From NCBI GenBank assembly GCA_027485575.1, contig JAIXQU010000045.1, positions 1-35,688 of the forward strand: a DNA stretch of 35,688 nucleotides, written 5' to 3'. Below, piece by piece: positions 16,041-23,526 of this stretch (position 1 is the stretch's first letter; the number at the start of each line of letters is the position of its first letter). Position numbers and translations under genes: made by a program. The notes beneath the pieces are model-generated. The model was given only the letters and a program-made list of their open reading frames with translations. It did no database searches and was not told the origin of the DNA. The stretch is from Cytophagaceae bacterium. Its GTDB lineage: Bacteria > Bacteroidota > Bacteroidia > Cytophagales > Flexibacteraceae.

Positions 16041-16777
16041 CCAACTTCGCCCATCAAATCCCTGATAACCACACTTGCCATGGCGCAGCCAAAAACTGCA
16101 GGCATATAGCTGATGGTGCCAATCAGAGATTTTTTTGGATTTCCCTCCGGAGCAAGTATAATTCTTTTTTGGTCGGCTAGTTCCGGGCTCCAAACCACAG
16201 TTAACTTTCTGTTTTTCAATCCCATTTGACCCAATCGCTTTCGCACATAATAAGCCAGATTGCAATTATAGCTTTTCCATAGATTCCCAATCTGGACTTG
16301 CGTAGGGTCCACTTTTCCGCCGGCACCCATGGAAGAAACAATGGGCAAACCCAATTCAAAACTTTTTTTGATGAGAAAAACCTTAGGCGAAAGGGTATCG
16401 ATACAATCCACCACATAATCATATTTTTCCGAAATCAGGATGTCAAAAGTGTGATGCTCCCGTAAATATTCAGGAACCGATCGAAGTTTTATATCTGGGT
16501 TAATATCCAGAATTCTTTCTGCCAGGACTTCAGATTTCAATTTATTTTCTGTGCTTACCAACGCCGGAAGTTGTCTGTTTCGGTTGCTTGCTTCTACTGT
16601 GTCTGCATCCACAATGGTCATTCTGCCTACACCAGCCCGGGCAATCATTTCGGCACAAATACCACCAACTCCCCCTAGCCCTACGACTAAAACATTGGCA
16701 TTCATTAACTTGCGAATGGGCTCTTCGCCAAGCATAAGTTCAGTACGGCTCATCCAGCCCGGTATTTTTTCAGTCAT
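16037..16777 (-). CDS. tcdA: tRNA threonylcarbamoyladenosine dehydratase (TcdA/CsdL, ThiF superfamily)
   Basis: TcdA is an E1-like ATP-dependent enzyme that cyclises the t6A37 modification of ANN-decoding tRNAs to ct6A. I choose the ATG at 16777 (246 residues); an in-frame TTG three codons earlier (16786) is possible but would overlap the upstream gene. The nucleotide-binding motif GLGGVG is at 33-38, then DADTVEASNRNRQ (57-69). The DCIDTLSPK segment near 123-131 is typical of TcdA rather than ThiF or MoeB. No CxxC zinc pairs are seen, as expected for TcdA. It lies five bases after the TatD-family gene, in one leftward operon. Confidence 0.9.
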   Translation of the reverse strand: MTEKIPGWMSRTELMLGEEPIRKLMNANVLVVGLGGVGGICAEMIARAGVGRMTIVDADTVEASNRNRQLPALVSTENKLKSEVLAERILDINPDIKLRSVPEYLREHHTFDILISEKYDYVVDCIDTLSPKVFLIKKSFELGLPIVSSMGAGGKVDPTQVQIGNLWKSYNCNLAYYVRKRLGQMGLKNRKLTVVWSPELADQKRIILAPEGNPKKSLIGTISYMPAVFGCAMASVVIRDLMGEVG

Positions 16778-16782
16778 GTTTT

Positions 16783-17502
16783 TCAAAAATGGAGTAATGC
16801 TTTTTGTCCAAAAAATTCTAAAGTATTATTTTTTATCAGGAGTTGGAGGTTCTTCATTTCTATTTTAAGAATACAAGAAGCCGTTTCATAAATTTCAATA
16901 ATTGAAAATTTGCCTGCATCGGTTTCAAATAAAAGCCGGTTCAAAGGAATTTTAGAAATGAGTTCCTGAATCATTTTATTTTTTAGCAAATGAGGACCAA
17001 TTGAAAAATAAGAATGCTCATATTTTGAAAGCTGTTTTAAAACATCTGAATTGCCTGAAAAACCATGAAACATCATCGGAACGTTTGTTTTGGCACAAAA
17101 AGGAACAAACTCATAATATGCTTTTACACAATGTATAATTAGCGGAAGTTTAAGCGTTTGTGCCAGGCCAAATTCGAATTCCCATGTTTTCAATTGGCAA
17201 TTCCAATCAACTGAAGACGCTTTGTCCAAGCCAACTTCTCCAATGGCAGCAACATTATTGGCCAACGAATTTTCACGAATTTTTTTTTCAAGCTCCGGCG
17301 AAAACAACCCGGAGTGCCATGGATGAAGGCCTACCGAAACAGAATATTTTAAGGCAGATAAACTTTTTTTATTAGAAAAATGAAATGCATTTCTGCAAGC
17401 CCACACATTTTGAAATTGCGGCTTTTTGTGCGTATGGGCATTGAAATATTGAGACTCCTCCATTCTTAATGGCCGAAAACTAATAAAAGGAACAACATGC
17501 AT
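16783..17502 (-). CDS. TatD family metal-dependent hydrolase
   Basis: A TIM-barrel metallohydrolase; family members are DNases or exonucleases, though the substrate of this subgroup is uncertain. Of 239 residues from the ATG at 17502, metal ligands are visible: His23 and His25 (AHTH), Glu89 (GEVGLD), His124 (IIHC), His146 (HGFSG) and Asp195 (ETDAG). An internal ATG at 17463 (residue 14) may be the true start, because the divergent flippase would otherwise begin only 8 bases away and leave no room for promoters. At about 226-239 residues it is somewhat short for TatD (about 260). Likely co-transcribed with tcdA. Confidence 0.88.
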   Translation of the reverse strand: MHVVPFISFRPLRMEESQYFNAHTHKKPQFQNVWACRNAFHFSNKKSLSALKYSVSVGLHPWHSGLFSPELEKKIRENSLANNVAAIGEVGLDKASSVDWNCQLKTWEFEFGLAQTLKLPLIIHCVKAYYEFVPFCAKTNVPMMFHGFSGNSDVLKQLSKYEHSYFSIGPHLLKNKMIQELISKIPLNRLLFETDAGKFSIIEIYETASCILKIEMKNLQLLIKNNTLEFFGQKALLHF

Positions 17503-17510
17503 TTCAAAAC

Positions 17511-18884
17511 TTGTATTTTTGTTGCAGTTTGGAAAATCCTATTATCGGCCGGATTTTAAGGCAATTGTCGCGAAACCAGCGATTTATATATGAGCTTGGC
17601 AGTAGCTATGCCTTGTTGGGACTCAACATGGTTACTATGTTTGTGCTTACTCCTGCTTTGGTTAGAAATCTTGGTAAAGAAAGTTATGGAATTTGGCTTG
17701 TCCTGTTTGGGATTACTAATTTTTTTAATCTTTCATCTTTTGGTTTTGGTCAAACATTCATTATTGAACTCATAAAAAAACAAGATAAACTAAAGGAAGT
17801 CAACAAGTTGGTTAATACCTTTTTGTTTTCAATGTTCTTATTTGGATTAGGGACTTTTCCAATTTTTCTTCTAATTCAATTTTTTCTCCTTGGACCCATC
17901 ATAAAAATTTCAAGTGAACTTTTGCCAGAAGCTTCCAAATCGTTTTGGTTGATTTATTTGGTTTTTTTCCTCAATTTCATTTCTCAATTGCCTTTCAATA
18001 TATTGTTTGCCAGGCACAAACTTTCTCTTAGGAATGGGCTTGAAATGTTTCGGATTGCCTCTATTTTTTTAGCCTCTATTTATGTGCTTAAAACAGGGGG
18101 AGGTCTTTTGCAATTATCCTCTGTTACCCTATTAGGTACGATTGTATATACCATCGCTTTATTTGTTGTGAGTAAATATCAAATGGTCTATGATTTGCAT
18201 TACAGCCATTTTTCAAACAAACAATTTCGAAGATTTCTCAAACCCAGTTTTCACTTTTTCCTCATGGGTTTGGCCCAGCAGATTATTGTTCACTCCTATA
18301 GTATTTTGGTTTCATCTCTCCAGAATGCATCCTTAGTTGTAATGTATTCTGTGGCCTTGCGAATTCCGGATACCAGCATGCGTTTGATATTTAAATTTTC
18401 AGATGTAAAGGTGCCCAAGATCACAAGCCTTTATCACAAAAGGGATTGGTTTGGATTGTGGTTGTTGCATAACAGGTTGCTTTGGTTGACGCTAGGATTG
18501 GCAGCAATAGGTGCCCTTGGATTGGTGTTTTTTGGTCCCTGGATTATAGACCTTTGGATGGGAAAAGACTTTGGTTTAAACTATTTTTTGCTGGTAGTAT
18601 TTACCATCAATATGTTCGCTCTTTGTGTTATTCACATTCCTTCCGTTTTTCTTCAAAGTATGGGCATCCACGAGCGATCTTCGATTATTTCAATGATTGG
18701 GGCCCCAATTTCAATTGTAGCCGCCTGGTATTTTAGCAAGTTATATGGTTTGGAAGGAATTGCAGTTGCCCTTTGTGGGATCCAATTGTTGGTGCAGATA
18801 TTGATTATTCCAGAGTTTTACAGCCTGGTAAAAAATGGACTCAAGGAGAAGAATATTAATATAAACCCATTCCTAATAAGATAA
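17511..18884 (+). CDS. Polysaccharide/lipid-linked oligosaccharide flippase (Wzx/MATE-like)
   Basis: A polytopic membrane protein of up to 457 residues with about 12 helices, starting near MVTMFVLTPALVRNLG and ending near IILIPEFYSLV. It includes the LGKESYGIWLVLFG segment of the polysaccharide-biosynthesis (MurJ/Wzx-like) family. These proteins move lipid-linked sugar units across the inner membrane. No ATG lies upstream of the first helix; TTG codons at 17511, 17529 and 17565 are candidates. Family comparison favours a start near 17529-17565, since the conserved part begins around RFIYELGSSYALLGLN. No other polysaccharide genes adjoin it; the next gene follows 17 bases later. Confidence 0.88.
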   Translation: MYFCCSLENPIIGRILRQLSRNQRFIYELGSSYALLGLNMVTMFVLTPALVRNLGKESYGIWLVLFGITNFFNLSSFGFGQTFIIELIKKQDKLKEVNKLVNTFLFSMFLFGLGTFPIFLLIQFFLLGPIIKISSELLPEASKSFWLIYLVFFLNFISQLPFNILFARHKLSLRNGLEMFRIASIFLASIYVLKTGGGLLQLSSVTLLGTIVYTIALFVVSKYQMVYDLHYSHFSNKQFRRFLKPSFHFFLMGLAQQIIVHSYSILVSSLQNASLVVMYSVALRIPDTSMRLIFKFSDVKVPKITSLYHKRDWFGLWLLHNRLLWLTLGLAAIGALGLVFFGPWIIDLWMGKDFGLNYFLLVVFTINMFALCVIHIPSVFLQSMGIHERSSIISMIGAPISIVAAWYFSKLYGLEGIAVALCGIQLLVQILIIPEFYSLVKNGLKEKNININPFLIR

Positions 18885-18901
18885 CTCCACGTTTTTCAAC
18901 A

Positions 18902-19126
18902 ATGAATATAATAAATTTAACAGAAGCATCCTGGCAAAAACTTGAAGAAATTAAAACCCTGGTTCCAGAAGTGGAAGAGGACTTTTTAGTGGAAACAGCA
19001 CTTTCTCTGACCTTGGTCCTTTACCAGAAAGTTTCAGAAGGCGCTGTAATCCAGGTTAAATCTCCTGAAGGGAAAGTGGAAGAACTTCGGTTTAAAGTGA
19101 AAAAATCCAGTAAAAGAAAATCCTGA
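18902..19126 (+). CDS. Conserved-looking small soluble protein, 74 residues
   Basis: A 74-residue acidic then basic protein with no signal peptide or membrane helix. The middle (about 25-45, FLVETALSLTLVLYQKV) is an amphipathic or hydrophobic helix, and the tail is lysine-rich (KKSSKRKS). It lies 17 bases after the flippase gene. Its stop codon TGA overlaps the ATG of pyrD by one base, which supports real translation and coupling with pyrD. Family not recognised; the pattern of a short helix-rich protein would fit a DNA-binding or antitoxin-like fold, but nothing specific shows this. Confidence 0.75.
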   Translation: MNIINLTEASWQKLEEIKTLVPEVEEDFLVETALSLTLVLYQKVSEGAVIQVKSPEGKVEELRFKVKKSSKRKS

Positions 19127-20184
19127 TGTCTCATTTTTATAGTTCTGTTTTTAAACCGCTTCTTTTTAGTTTAGACCCGGAAACTGCCCATGAATTAACC
19201 GTATCGGGCCTTAATCTAGTTGCTTCTCTACCTTTTTTCAGAGTGGGTTTGAAATCAATATTTTCTCCGGAAAACAATAAAGATCAATCATTCCAAATGG
19301 CTGGTTTGAAGTTTAAAAACCCGGTAGGAATGGCTGCCGGATTTGATAAAAATGCACATTTAATTAATGCACTACCGTTATTAGGATTCGGTTTTGCAGA
19401 AATTGGAACAGTAACACCAAGGCCACAATCAGGAAATCAAAAACCGAGGCTATTTCGGCTTCCAATAGATGAAGCGATAATCAACCGAATGGGCTTTAAC
19501 AATGATGGGATGGTTGAAATTGCAAAAAGACTCTCAAGAAGAAAAGATCCGGGATTTATCATTGGTGGAAACATTGGAAAAAATAAGGATACACCAAATG
19601 AATTGGCATTTGAGGACTACAGGTCCTGTTTTTTATGTTTGAATGAGTTTGTTGATTATTTTACAATAAATCTTAGTTCGCCCAACACACCAGGTTTACG
19701 ACAACTTCTTGAAAAAGAATCTCTTGGAAAGATTTTGTATACGGTTCAGGAAGAAAACCAAAAGTTAAATAAACCAAAACCTCTTTTTCTTAAAATCTCT
19801 CCTGATATGGAAGAAATGGCAATAAATCAGGCCGTAGAGATTTGCAAAGAATTGAAAATAGCTGGTATTGTGTCCAATAACACAAGTATTCAGCGAGATG
19901 GTTTAAAAACCAATCAGGAGAAAATTAATGCAATTGGCCCGGGCGGTTTAAGTGGAAGGCCAATCCAATCACAATCAAAAAATGTACTTTCCGGTTTGAA
20001 AAAACTTGTAGGGTCAGACCTGTTTTTAATGGCCTCTGGTGGAATCATGAGCGGCCCGGACGCAAAAGAAAGAATGGATTTGGGCGCCAATGCCATCCAG
20101 ATTTATACGGGTTTGATTTATAGAGGGCCAGGTTTGGTTCCAGAGATTTTAGATTATTTGGCAAAATCAAATACGGTTAACTGA
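19126..20184 (+). CDS. pyrD: Dihydroorotate dehydrogenase (quinone), class 2
   Basis: PyrD oxidises dihydroorotate to orotate in de novo pyrimidine synthesis, passing electrons through FMN to membrane quinone. The 352-residue length and the N-terminal helical extension (about 1-40) mark class 2. NPVGMAAGFDKN (about 66-77) and RMGFNNDG (about 120-127) are FMN/substrate-binding motifs. TINLSSPNTPGLR (about 178-190) holds the class 2 catalytic serine, and SGGIMSG near 305 binds the FMN phosphate. The ATG overlaps the previous stop. Other pyr genes are not nearby. Confidence 0.97.
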   Translation: MSHFYSSVFKPLLFSLDPETAHELTVSGLNLVASLPFFRVGLKSIFSPENNKDQSFQMAGLKFKNPVGMAAGFDKNAHLINALPLLGFGFAEIGTVTPRPQSGNQKPRLFRLPIDEAIINRMGFNNDGMVEIAKRLSRRKDPGFIIGGNIGKNKDTPNELAFEDYRSCFLCLNEFVDYFTINLSSPNTPGLRQLLEKESLGKILYTVQEENQKLNKPKPLFLKISPDMEEMAINQAVEICKELKIAGIVSNNTSIQRDGLKTNQEKINAIGPGGLSGRPIQSQSKNVLSGLKKLVGSDLFLMASGGIMSGPDAKERMDLGANAIQIYTGLIYRGPGLVPEILDYLAKSNTVN

Positions 20185-20216
20185 AACTGTTTGACTGATT
20201 TTAGTAAAATAGATCC

Positions 20217-20224
20217 TATTTTTG
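20217..20224 (+). promoter_or_regulatory. Possible promoter -7 box for the alpha/beta hydrolase gene
   Basis: TATTTTTG fits TAnnTTTG exactly, 50 bases before the ATG at 20275, but no TTG is present at the best -33 distance (a TTG lies 23 bases upstream). It suggests the hydrolase gene is transcribed separately from pyrD. Confidence 0.35.
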
Positions 20225-20274
20225 GTCCCTAAGTCCAAATCACCAGAAACCAGGTTTTTACCGGAAGTCTACAA

Positions 20275-21066
20275 ATGCTCTATTATAAAACGTATCCAAA
20301 TTCAAATTCCTCTGAGTGGGTAGTTTTTGTGCATGGAGCAGGAGGCAGCTCTTCTATTTGGTTTAAACAGGTAAAAGATTATTGTCAGAATTTTAATGTT
20401 TTGATGGTTGATCTGAGAGGTCATGGCCGGTCACAAACCCAAAAGCCGTATGAACAATACTCATTTAAAGAAATTTGCCAGGACATTATTGAGGTATTAG
20501 ATGAGGCAAAAATTCAATCTGCCCATTTTGTAGGGATTTCTCTTGGGACCATATTGATAAGAAATCTATATGAAATGGTTCCAGACAGAGTGAAATCAAT
20601 GATTCTTGGAGGAGCAATTATGAGACTTAACTTCAGGGCAAAAGTTCTTTCTGCGTTTGGCGATTGGTTCAAAACCTTAATGCCCTACCTTTGGCTATAT
20701 AGTTTTTTTGCATGGATTATCATGCCTAAAAAAAGACACAGACAAAGCCGGCTTTTGTTTGTGAATGAGGCCAAAAAACTATGTCAAAAAGAGTTTATTT
20801 ACTGGTATAGACTGATTTATGAAGTCAATCCTTTATTGAAATACTTTAACGAGAAGCCCATTCCTGTCCCCATTTTATTTGTAATGGGAGATGAGGACCA
20901 CATGTTTTTACCTTTTATAAAGAAACTGGTGCCTCAACATCCCTTCTCCAGGCTTTTTGTTGTTTCCAATTCCGGGCACGTTTGCAATGTAGATCAGCCA
21001 GATGCTTTCAATGAAATAACCATTTCTTTTATCCACGAAATTTCCCAGAGCTCCGGAAAGATTTAG
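20275..21066 (+). CDS. Alpha/beta hydrolase
   Basis: A 263-residue alpha/beta-hydrolase fold enzyme. The oxyanion segment VFVHGAGG is at about 17-24, VDLRGHGRS follows, and the nucleophile elbow GISLG has Ser89. A likely acid, Asp206 or Asp208, lies in MGDEDH, and the catalytic His235 in NSGHVCN. No signal peptide. It could be an esterase, a hydrolase of small acyl substrates or a lipase-like enzyme; the substrate is not predictable. The 3' end overlaps the convergent helicase gene by 38 bases, an unusually long coding overlap for this region. Confidence 0.9.
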   Translation: MLYYKTYPNSNSSEWVVFVHGAGGSSSIWFKQVKDYCQNFNVLMVDLRGHGRSQTQKPYEQYSFKEICQDIIEVLDEAKIQSAHFVGISLGTILIRNLYEMVPDRVKSMILGGAIMRLNFRAKVLSAFGDWFKTLMPYLWLYSFFAWIIMPKKRHRQSRLLFVNEAKKLCQKEFIYWYRLIYEVNPLLKYFNEKPIPVPILFVMGDEDHMFLPFIKKLVPQHPFSRLFVVSNSGHVCNVDQPDAFNEITISFIHEISQSSGKI

Positions 21067-22393
21067 GCTTGAATTTCTTGCCAGTTTTTTTGTCAACAGT
21101 TTTTTCTCTTGGTTTAAGATTAACTGCTTTTTGATTTTTAGCCTTTTTTTCATGAAAGGCTCCTTTAAAGGTCGGGTCTTCTTTTTTCTTCTGGTTATCT
21201 AGTTTCTTAAGAATATCCTGCATTTCTTCGAAAGGAGTTTCTTTGACAACCAGTTTTTCTGTCACTTTTTTGGCCTTAATCTTGGTTCTAATCATTTTTT
21301 CAATCCTTTCCAGGTGGATTTCCTCTGAAGGATCAACAAATGAAATTGCTTTTCCGGGTCGGTTTGCCCTGCCGGTTCTACCTATTCTGTGCACATATTC
21401 TTCATACTTGATGGGAAGATCAAAATTGATCACCATTCCTACCGATGTTATATCTAACCCCCTGGCAGCCACATCTGTACAAACCAAAACTCTGATTTCA
21501 TTATTATGTAATGCGTTTAAAGCGGTGAGCCGGGTATTGGTTCCCTTGTTGGCATGCAGAAATGAAACCGGAAAGGGAAGTTTTCTATCCAAAAACTTAC
21601 TGATATCAGTTGCTGTCTTTTTTGTTTTTACAAAAACAATGGCCGATTCTTCATCTGAAAGATTCTTCAGAATGTCAAGTAAGGTGTTTAGCTTGGTTTG
21701 AAAATTTAAGGTTCTGATAATACTCTGGTCAATGGTTGTAGCAACGGTAGATTGTTCAGAAGCCTCAACCCTCACCGGAAATTCTAAAAACTCTGAAGCC
21801 AATTCTTCAACAGTTGGAGAGAATGTTGCAGAAAAAAGAAGGTTTTGTCGCTTAGACGGGATTTTTTCCAGAATGCTTCGGATTTGAGGCATAAAACCCA
21901 TATCTAACATTCTATCTGCTTCGTCTATCACCAATGTTTTAATTTCTTTGACTTTCCATTCATTGGTTTCATATATTTCAAGAAAACGGCCAGGAGTTGC
22001 AAACACAATATCATTACCTGCTTTTAAGTCAGCCAGTTGTTTGCTTATTCCAATTCCACCAACCAAAACGACATATCTAAAGTTCAAATCCGAATTCAGG
22101 GCCTGGAAATGAATAGAAAGCTGCATTACCAATTCTTTGGTTGGCGCCAAAACAATGGCTCTTGTATGTATTCCCTGAGGAAAATGAAGTTTTGCCATTA
22201 AAGGAAGAAGAAAGGCAGCCGTCTTTCCTGTACCTGTTTGCGCTATCCCAAGAATATCCTTTCCGGCTTTTGCCAATGGAATTGCTTTTTCCTGAATTTG
22301 GGTTGGAACCGACCAGTTTTGGTCGTGGATGGCCTTCTCAAGTTTTTTGTTTAGCTTAAATTTTTCGAAGCCTTGTTCTTGCTCTAATTCCAT
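21029..22393 (-). CDS. DEAD-box ATP-dependent RNA helicase (RhlE-like)
   Basis: The 454-residue protein carries all core helicase motifs in order: a Q motif (WSVPTQIQEKAIPLA, about 28-42), Walker A AQTGTGKT (about 54-61) and PTKELVMQL. DEAD in VIDEADRMLD is followed by SAT, then the second domain with ARGLD and HRIGRTGRANRPG. The C-terminal tail (about 385-454) is rich in lysine, as in RhlE-type cold-shock and ribosome-assembly helicases, and ends RSSGKFRG. It probably remodels rRNA or mRNA structures. Its last 38 bases lie within the convergent hydrolase gene. Confidence 0.95.
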   Translation of the reverse strand: MELEQEQGFEKFKLNKKLEKAIHDQNWSVPTQIQEKAIPLAKAGKDILGIAQTGTGKTAAFLLPLMAKLHFPQGIHTRAIVLAPTKELVMQLSIHFQALNSDLNFRYVVLVGGIGISKQLADLKAGNDIVFATPGRFLEIYETNEWKVKEIKTLVIDEADRMLDMGFMPQIRSILEKIPSKRQNLLFSATFSPTVEELASEFLEFPVRVEASEQSTVATTIDQSIIRTLNFQTKLNTLLDILKNLSDEESAIVFVKTKKTATDISKFLDRKLPFPVSFLHANKGTNTRLTALNALHNNEIRVLVCTDVAARGLDITSVGMVINFDLPIKYEEYVHRIGRTGRANRPGKAISFVDPSEEIHLERIEKMIRTKIKAKKVTEKLVVKETPFEEMQDILKKLDNQKKKEDPTFKGAFHEKKAKNQKAVNLKPREKTVDKKTGKKFKPKSFRSSGKFRG

Positions 22394-22412
22394 TTTTTTC
22401 TTTGAATTTTGT

Positions 22413-22420
22413 CAAAAATA
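22413..22420 (-). promoter_or_regulatory. Possible helicase promoter -7 box
   Basis: On the - strand TATTTTTG matches TAnnTTTG exactly and lies 20 bases before the helicase ATG. The -33 element is not clear. Back to back with the possible siaB promoter at 22459. Confidence 0.35.
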
Positions 22421-22458
22421 GATAAATACTACACTAAAAGCACCAGGTTGTTAAATCA

Positions 22459-22466
22459 TAAATTTG
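22459..22466 (+). promoter_or_regulatory. Possible siaB promoter -7 box
   Basis: TAAATTTG matches TAnnTTTG exactly, 96 bases before the SiaB-family start. No TTG is seen at 19 bases. A second weaker box, TATACTTG, lies at 22489-22496. The gap 22394-22562 holds both divergent promoters and no other feature. Confidence 0.3.
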
Positions 22467-22562
22467 GCGATTACCCAAAAATGGCCTTATACTTGAACTT
22501 GAATCCCCCGATAGAACGATAAAAATTTAATAAAATAGATACCCTACTCGAAACTAAAGAAT

Positions 22563-23102
22563 ATGATTAAGGCATTTGACCAATACCAGATGATGAGAAA
22601 TCATCAATTGATATTTGGATATAGGGGGACTTTAAATAATGAATTGATTACATCTATTCTAAACTTGTCGGAGACAAAATTGAAAGATTTGAAAACTCCG
22701 TTTAAGAAGAAAAAATCGATAATCAATATTTTAATAGAGTGCCTTCAAAACATTCTTTATCATTCAGAAACATTCTCTGAGGAGTTTTTTTCCGGACATC
22801 ATTGTATTTTTTTAATTGGACGACGGGAAGCTGAATTTTTTATACAGATAGGAAACTATATAGCTCCCAGGCAAATACCAGATCTGAAATCCAAATTGGA
22901 ATATGTCAATTCACTGGAAAAAGAACAGGTACACAGTCTTTACCTCGAAATCCTTGACAAAGGGGAAATTTCAAATAAAGGCGGTGCAGGACTTGGAATT
23001 TTAAGAGTTCTTAAGGATTCTGGAAGCAAATTGGATTTCAATTTTCAGGAAATAGAAGAAAACAGGTCTTTTTTTAGTATGGAAATTAAGGTTAAAGATT
23101 AA
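22563..23102 (+). CDS. siaB: SiaB-family protein kinase (GHKL-like)
   Basis: In Pseudomonas, SiaB is a kinase that phosphorylates SiaC on a threonine, and SiaA is the opposing phosphatase. This 179-residue protein has a histidine-kinase-like ATP-binding fold: an N-box-like helix with NILIECLQNILYHSE (55-69), with Glu59 and Asn63 in the right places, and a G-box GGAGLGILRV (140-149). It lacks any dimerisation or phospho-accepting histidine domain, as in SiaB and anti-sigma-type kinases. The next gene, 33 bases downstream, encodes the SiaC-like substrate, so the pair is a kinase-substrate module. The assignment rests on fold motifs and this context. Confidence 0.85.
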   Translation: MIKAFDQYQMMRNHQLIFGYRGTLNNELITSILNLSETKLKDLKTPFKKKKSIINILIECLQNILYHSETFSEEFFSGHHCIFLIGRREAEFFIQIGNYIAPRQIPDLKSKLEYVNSLEKEQVHSLYLEILDKGEISNKGGAGLGILRVLKDSGSKLDFNFQEIEENRSFFSMEIKVKD

Positions 23103-23135
23103 TAGATTTTTTAATGACCACAAATTTGTAATTAA

Positions 23136-23519
23136 ATGGAACGTATCGAAATAGAGCCCACATCAACAACTCCAAAAATCAGCTTTCTGCCACAGGATGG
23201 ATATTTTGAAATATCAGGTAAATCTTTGCCTGAGAATTCTTTTGAGTTCTATAAGCCGTTGATCGACTACATGGAAGCCTATGCTGAAAGTCCTGTTCCA
23301 AATACCTCTTTAGTATTTAAGCTGCAGTATTTTAATACCAGTTCAACATCGCATTTTTTGAGGATGATTAAAAAGTTTGAAAAAATTGGAGCGGATGGTA
23401 AAATAGCGGTTGTTCGTTGGTTTTACGATGAAGACGATGAGGATATGAAAGAGGCTGGAGAAGATTTTAAAGTTCTGTCCAAGTTACCAATAGAAATAAT
23501 TGGCAGTCACGTAGATTGA
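23136..23519 (+). CDS. siaC: SiaC-family regulatory phosphoprotein (DUF1987)
   Basis: A 127-residue single-domain protein. The key segment LQYFNTSSTSHFL (63-75) matches the phosphorylation loop of SiaC; Thr68 falls at the same number as the Thr reported to be phosphorylated in Pseudomonas SiaC. There SiaC activates a diguanylate cyclase (SiaD) when unphosphorylated. No SiaD-like GGDEF gene or SiaA-like phosphatase gene is seen within the window, so the output here must be different or located elsewhere. It lies 33 bases after siaB; the next gene is convergent, 7 bases away. Confidence 0.88.
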   Translation: MERIEIEPTSTTPKISFLPQDGYFEISGKSLPENSFEFYKPLIDYMEAYAESPVPNTSLVFKLQYFNTSSTSHFLRMIKKFEKIGADGKIAVVRWFYDEDDEDMKEAGEDFKVLSKLPIEIIGSHVD

Positions 23520-23526
23520 GTTAATT

